From NCBI GenBank assembly GCA_028875955.1, contig JAGWTX010000043.1, positions 1-10,090 on the forward strand: 10,090 nt of DNA. Direction: 5' to 3'. The notes below the pieces were generated by a model. That model was not told the origin of the DNA. It saw nothing but the letters and a program-made list of their open reading frames with translations, and did no database searches. The position numbers were made by a program, and so were the translations under genes. Source of the stretch: Bacteroidota bacterium. Its GTDB lineage: Bacteria > Bacteroidota > Bacteroidia > Chitinophagales > Chitinophagaceae. The stretch's first letter is position 1; each line of letters starts with the position of its first letter. This document shows, one piece after another, positions 7,085-10,090 of this stretch.

Positions 7085-7234
7085 ATGGTAAGCAGTACCC
7101 GCCTCATGGATTTTATAGGAAACAGTGTTCCTCCGATCGAAACCGTTTCTATTATCGCGGGTGTTTATTTGAAAGAATGTTTCCACCCCGACCTGCCTGG
7201 CTGGCCCTGGTCTATGGCATCAGATGCCTGGTAA
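7085..7234 (+). CDS. Candidate small ORF of 49 residues, unverified
   Basis: This frame opens at 7061 and has ATG codons at 7085 and 7106, ending at TAA 7232-7234. The product contains PPIETVSIIAGVYLKECFHP and ends PGWPWSMASDAW. Its composition is more protein-like than the longer overlapping frame at 7051-7266, which is rich in Arg, Cys and aromatic residues. It overlaps the 3' end of the convergent TRIC-type gene by 15 bp. No exact -7 box precedes it, and AGGAG directly abuts the first ATG, too close to act as a normal ribosome site for it. It fills the otherwise geneless stretch 6954-7219. It could be a short conserved gene, a decayed remnant or chance. I do not recognise it. Confidence 0.25.
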   Translation: MVSSTRLMDFIGNSVPPIETVSIIAGVYLKECFHPDLPGWPWSMASDAW

Positions 7235-7822
7235 ACGCCAACGCCTGGTTTTGGAAAATATCCTGATGAATACCACCAGACAAACACAGATAAAAAGACC
7301 CAGGTTATATTCCACACCTCCCCTTTTCATGAATATATAGCTGACTCCTCCCATGGCACAGGCGGTCGCGTACAACTCCCCTCTTTTCAACAGATCCGGT
7401 TTTTCACCACAAAGGATATCCGCCAACAATCCGCCAAAAGTTGCTGTAATCACGCCCATCAATACCGCATAACCTTCATTCAGTCCGAACGAACTGCTTC
7501 TTTCGATACCTGCTGCAGTAAACATGCCCAGCCCGATGGCATCGGTAAAAAAAATGGTTTTCCGGAAACGGATCTGGTTGGTTTTGAAAAATGAGACAAT
7601 GATCACGGCACCGATTACCAGTGCCAGTGCGATATAATCGTTCACCCAGTTAACCGGGTGTGCCCCAATCAGCAGATCACGGATGGTTCCTCCTCCATAG
7701 GCTGTGGCAAATGCAATTACTGCAGCACCAAAGATATCCATCTGGTGTGTCCTTGCTTTAAGGGCACCGGTTACGGCAAAGACGAAAATACCTATGTACA
7801 ATAATACTTGAATCAGGTTCAT
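7220..7822 (-). CDS. TRIC/UPF0126-family membrane protein (YicG-like), putative cation channel
   Basis: I take the ATG at 7820-7822 (200 residues), which places the first membrane helix at the N-terminus as usual for the family; an in-frame start at 7882 would add 20 non-conserved residues. The protein is almost entirely hydrophobic, with about seven transmembrane segments in two UPF0126 repeats. Repeat one has FAVTGALKA (14-22) and the hallmark AYGGGTIRD (41-49). Repeat two has FTDAIGLGMFTAAGI (92-106) and FGGLLADILCGEKP (129-142). In the family, prokaryotic TRIC proteins form trimeric monovalent-cation channels in the inner membrane, with pores lined by the GGG regions. Here the second hallmark has Ala where Arg is normal. 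The physiological role is generally unclear. It is divergent from the enoyl-CoA hydratase gene across 85 bp. Confidence 0.9.
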   Translation of the reverse strand: MNLIQVLLYIGIFVFAVTGALKARTHQMDIFGAAVIAFATAYGGGTIRDLLIGAHPVNWVNDYIALALVIGAVIIVSFFKTNQIRFRKTIFFTDAIGLGMFTAAGIERSSSFGLNEGYAVLMGVITATFGGLLADILCGEKPDLLKRGELYATACAMGGVSYIFMKRGGVEYNLGLFICVCLVVFIRIFSKTRRWRLPGI

Positions 7823-7839
7823 CCTACAAAATACAAAAT

Positions 7840-7875
7840 CGCCGGCAAGGGTAGAGACTTTCCTTACATCCGGCG
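7840..7875. repeat. Interrupted inverted repeat in the divergent TRIC / enoyl-CoA hydratase spacer
   Basis: CGCCGG (7840-7845) and CCGGCG (7870-7875) are perfect inverted arms, with a second inner pair AAGG (7847-7850) and CCTT (7862-7865). The structure lies upstream of both divergent genes and just before the -7 box at 7884. It may be an operator or simply GC-rich chance. Confidence 0.25.
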
Positions 7876-7883
7876 CCATCACT

Positions 7884-7891
7884 TACCTTTG
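7884..7891 (+). promoter_or_regulatory. Bacteroidota -7 promoter element for the enoyl-CoA hydratase gene
   Basis: TACCTTTG matches TAnnTTTG exactly and ends 16 nt before the ATG at 7908. CTTTCC about 22 bp upstream is a weak -33 candidate. The predicted leader is about 10 nt. Confidence 0.55.
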
Positions 7892-7907
7892 CAGCAAACC
7901 TGCCATT

Positions 7908-8684
7908 ATGTACCAGACAATTACCACTTCCCTCGAAAATGCGATCTGTCTTATCACCATTTCAAGACCCGAAAAATTAAATGCACTCAATAAACAGGTC
8001 TTTTCCGATCTGAATGCAGTACTGGATGAAGTGTATCGAAACAAAGAAATCCGTTCGGCAATTATTACCGGGTCAGGTCCGAAAGCATTTGTGGCAGGTG
8101 CGGATATCAGCGAATTTTCCGATCTGACAAAAGAAGAGAGCATGGCATTGGCCAAAGCCGGTCAGGATACTTTTTTCCGGATCGAAAGATCACCCAAACC
8201 GATTATTGCCTGTGTCAACGGGTTCGCCCTGGGAGGTGGCTGCGAACTTGCGATGAGCTGTCATTTCCGTATTGCATCAGAAAACGCCAGATTTGGCCAG
8301 CCCGAAGTAAACCTGGGCCTGGTACCGGGTTATGGTGGTACACAAAGACTGGTACAGCTTATTGGAAAAGGGCGTGCCATCGAATTACTGATCAGCGGAA
8401 ATATGATCGATGCCCATACGGCTTTACAATATGGCCTGGTCAACCAGGTTGTAAGCCAGGAAGAATTGTTGACAAAGGCAAAATCCATACTCGAACTCAT
8501 CCATACCAAAGCGCCCATTGCAGTAGCCAAATGTATTGAGTCGGCCAATGCGGTTTTTGATGAGAATCTGGATGGTTATGCGGTGGAAGTGGCCGCTTTT
8601 GGCCATTGTTTCAACACAAAAGACAGGGTGGAAGGCACAACCGCATTCCTGGAAAAAAGAAAAGCTGATTTTACCGGAGCGTAA
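7908..8684 (+). CDS. Enoyl-CoA hydratase/isomerase (crotonase family)
   Basis: The 258-residue protein has the normal length and the whole crotonase fold. RPEKLNALN (20-28) is the first family motif. KAFVAGADISEF (59-70) holds the first oxyanion-hole amide (Ala65) and the CoA-binding region. GFALGGGCELAMSCHF (105-120) supplies the second oxyanion glycine (Gly110) and Glu113. FGQPEVNLGLVPGYGGTQRL (129-148) supplies Glu133. Glu113 and Glu133 align, with the same 20-residue spacing, to the two catalytic glutamates of classical enoyl-CoA hydratase, so true hydration of trans-2-enoyl-CoA to 3-hydroxyacyl-CoA is expected, in fatty-acid or amino-acid beta-oxidation in the cytosol. Chain-length preference cannot be read. 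The gene appears monocistronic, with its own -7 box. It is divergent from the TRIC-type gene and convergent with the fucosidase across 32 bp. Confidence 0.95.
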   Translation: MYQTITTSLENAICLITISRPEKLNALNKQVFSDLNAVLDEVYRNKEIRSAIITGSGPKAFVAGADISEFSDLTKEESMALAKAGQDTFFRIERSPKPIIACVNGFALGGGCELAMSCHFRIASENARFGQPEVNLGLVPGYGGTQRLVQLIGKGRAIELLISGNMIDAHTALQYGLVNQVVSQEELLTKAKSILELIHTKAPIAVAKCIESANAVFDENLDGYAVEVAAFGHCFNTKDRVEGTTAFLEKRKADFTGA

Positions 8685-8698
8685 CATCAGCCATCTAT

Positions 8699-8715
8699 CC
8701 TTTTGCGGCCAAAGG
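8699..8715. terminator. Weak hairpin between convergent enoyl-CoA hydratase and fucosidase genes
   Basis: CCTTT (8699-8703) and AAAGG (8711-8715) are inverted 5-bp arms around a 7-nt GC-rich loop, in the middle of the 32-bp gap between two stop codons. It could serve as a small bidirectional terminator, but the stem is short and no U-run follows on either strand. Confidence 0.25.
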
Positions 8716-8716
8716 T

Positions 8717-10090
8717 TTAGGGGTGAAAAAACATACTGCCTGGTGGAGAAATCCAGGCCCCACCCATACGCCGATATTGCATGGATAAACCATTACCCCC
8801 ACCCGAATCAAAATACCTGAGCTGGAATGAATGGTATCCTTTCTCCAATAGACAGCGACCTGTTTTTTCTTCCTGCCCGTGATTGCCATCATTATTCACC
8901 ACCTCGGTATCATCGATTGTTAGAATACTTCCATCATCACTGGTAGTGGCAAATTCATAACCCCCCGTTGCCGGTATCCGGATATAACCCGTAAAAACCA
9001 ATCCAAAACGGTCGGGCCGCTGTTTTAGTGCAACGGAAACCTGGTCTGTAACGCCTGTCTTTACCGGTTGCAATGAACCGAGAATTTTCATGTTCATCCG
9101 ATCGGATTCATAATAACGGTAAGCCAATCCTTTTTGCAAGTTGCCGGGTTTAACCGCTTTCATCATTTCCAATCCAACAATACTGGCTGTTGCCGTATCA
9201 CTGGGGATCGCATCGGCAGACCGAAAAGCCATGGCCCTGATCAGTGCATTTCCTTTTACGGTAAATGGCCCGGTATATTCCTTAGTTTCCAACTGGGCAT
9301 TTGTCTGTAGGCTAAACTGAATCTTTGCGCCGGGATCTGCATCGGTTATAGTAACCGTTGCAGCAGAAAGATCGGGTTCATAAGCGATATTCATTTGCGG
9401 CTTATGAACAAAGGCGCCAAAATTCCCGATCTCAACCGCATAGGCATAGGGCGCTTTGATCTTATTCGGATCATAGTCGGGTAGCATGATCACCAGGTTG
9501 TCACCAACGATATCATATTTCAGCTTTTCACCGGTCGATAAAAAATGAATGTCGCCCCGGTAGCCCGATACCGGCATGTTTTTGAGAACCAGTTTTTTAT
9601 TGGAAGGATAACGGGGGAATACGGCATAGAGATTATTTTTTGCCGCATTATAAGTATAAAATACTTCCTTAACAGCAAAGCCCGGTTCGGGATCCACGGT
9701 CAGTTTCATCATGATATCTTCTCCTTTCTTCGCCTTGTAATCCTGTCTGCCTTCCGTCCACTGACTCACCCTTTTCCATCTTTCTGTACCATAGATGGCG
9801 GCCCCGTTGATTTTTAACCAGTCTCCGATCTGCAACAACCTTTCTTCCATGATCGGAGGAATTTTACCATGTTCATCCGGACCGATATCCAATAAGAAAT
9901 TACCCCCCCTGCTTACCTTATCCAACAGATGATAAACCAGCGATTGGGTGGAATTATAATCCCATGCGTCCTCTTCCCGGTTATAGCCATAGGAATACCC
10001 CATCCCCCTGCTTTCTTCCCAGGCATGGTTCTCAAAATCCAGATCCGGCTGGTATTCCGGCGTGTACACAGAACCATGTTTAAAACGCAG
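8717..10090 (-). CDS. GH29 alpha-L-fucosidase with CHB_HEX_C-like and PA14 domains (N-terminus beyond right edge)
   Basis: The last 457 residues are visible; the frame stays open to the window edge, starting LRFKHGSVYTPEYQ, so the GTG at 10069 is internal. The first ~105 visible residues are the end of the GH29 (beta/alpha) barrel: KHG..YTPE, WEESRGMGYSYGYN, and LLDKVSRGGNFLLDIGPDEHGKIP, all family signatures. A beta-sandwich fucosidase C-domain follows (to ~225). Next is a chitobiase-type C-terminal (CHB_HEX_C-like) domain (~230-305). A PA14 domain closes the protein (~318-450), with the hallmark YEFATTSDDGSILTIDD and NDGNHG. The catalytic nucleophile Asp lies outside the window. Family members remove alpha-L-fucose from glycoconjugates or plant and algal glycans by a retaining mechanism; PA14 probably binds carbohydrate. 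Export is expected, but the signal peptide is not visible. It is convergent with the enoyl-CoA hydratase and has no visible co-oriented SusCD partner. Confidence 0.93.
   Translation of the reverse strand: MRFKHGSVYTPEYQPDLDFENHAWEESRGMGYSYGYNREEDAWDYNSTQSLVYHLLDKVSRGGNFLLDIGPDEHGKIPPIMEERLLQIGDWLKINGAAIYGTERWKRVSQWTEGRQDYKAKKGEDIMMKLTVDPEPGFAVKEVFYTYNAAKNNLYAVFPRYPSNKKLVLKNMPVSGYRGDIHFLSTGEKLKYDIVGDNLVIMLPDYDPNKIKAPYAYAVEIGNFGAFVHKPQMNIAYEPDLSAATVTITDADPGAKIQFSLQTNAQLETKEYTGPFTVKGNALIRAMAFRSADAIPSDTATASIVGLEMMKAVKPGNLQKGLAYRYYESDRMNMKILGSLQPVKTGVTDQVSVALKQRPDRFGLVFTGYIRIPATGGYEFATTSDDGSILTIDDTEVVNNDGNHGQEEKTGRCLLEKGYHSFQLRYFDSGGGNGLSMQYRRMGGAWISPPGSMFFHP

Noticed and set aside
7051..7266. Plus-strand open frame of 71 codons in the 6954-7219 gap
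   Set aside because: Its product is unusually rich in Arg, Cys, Tyr and Trp and runs 47 bp into the convergent TRIC-type gene; the overlapping 49-codon frame looks more protein-like.
1760..10090. One polysaccharide utilization locus joining susCD and the GH29 fucosidase
   Set aside because: A TRIC-type gene and a plus-strand enoyl-CoA hydratase with its own promoter lie between them, so no shared operon or regulator is visible.
1..10090. CRISPR arrays, insertion sequences, integrase sites, tRNA or rRNA
   Set aside because: Reading both strands I saw no regularly spaced repeats, transposase motifs, terminal repeats with target duplications, or RNA gene signatures.

Overview
The window looks like a chromosomal segment from a Bacteroidota bacterium, probably a Chitinophagaceae-type member of the order Chitinophagales. 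The evidence is an adjacent SusC/SusD outer-membrane pair, a multidomain GH29 fucosidase, poor Shine-Dalgarno sequences, and three exact matches to the Bacteroidota -7 promoter element TAnnTTTG, each a short distance upstream of a start codon. The genus cannot be told from the sequence alone.

Layout. At the left edge is the N-terminus of an aldo/keto reductase on the minus strand (1-126). It is divergent from a stand-alone cobalamin-binding domain of the acyl-CoA mutase type on the plus strand (201-608). That gene ends tail-to-tail, with a 4-bp CTAG overlap, against a minus-strand gene (605-1690). Its C-terminal half resembles an ApeA-like HEPN domain whose RxxxxH motif is degenerate. Upstream on the minus strand follow a SusD-like lipoprotein (1760-3238), a SusC-like TonB-dependent transporter (3257-6514), and a small secreted acidic protein of unknown function (6591-6953). 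A promoter-proximal pair of TTAC-N6-GTAA repeats lies upstream of the small protein. The right part holds a TRIC/UPF0126 membrane protein (minus, 7220-7822) divergent from an enoyl-CoA hydratase (plus, 7908-8684). The hydratase runs convergently into a GH29 alpha-L-fucosidase with CHB_HEX_C-like and PA14 domains (minus, 8717 to beyond the right edge).

How the genes relate. SusC and SusD form one outer-membrane uptake complex: the lipoprotein binds a ligand outside the cell and the TonB-dependent barrel imports it. No glycan-degrading enzyme, sigma/anti-sigma pair or hybrid sensor is next to them, so their substrate cannot be named. The fucosidase is about 2.2 kb beyond the susC-side cluster, with oppositely oriented housekeeping-type genes between, so one polysaccharide utilization locus is not supported. 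The crotonase and the B12 domain both belong to acyl-CoA metabolism but are 7 kb apart. The least explained part is the minus-strand block of small secreted protein, SusC, SusD and degenerate HEPN-like protein, with its operator-like repeats and hairpins. I found no clear defence system, CRISPR array, mobile element, tRNA or rRNA.
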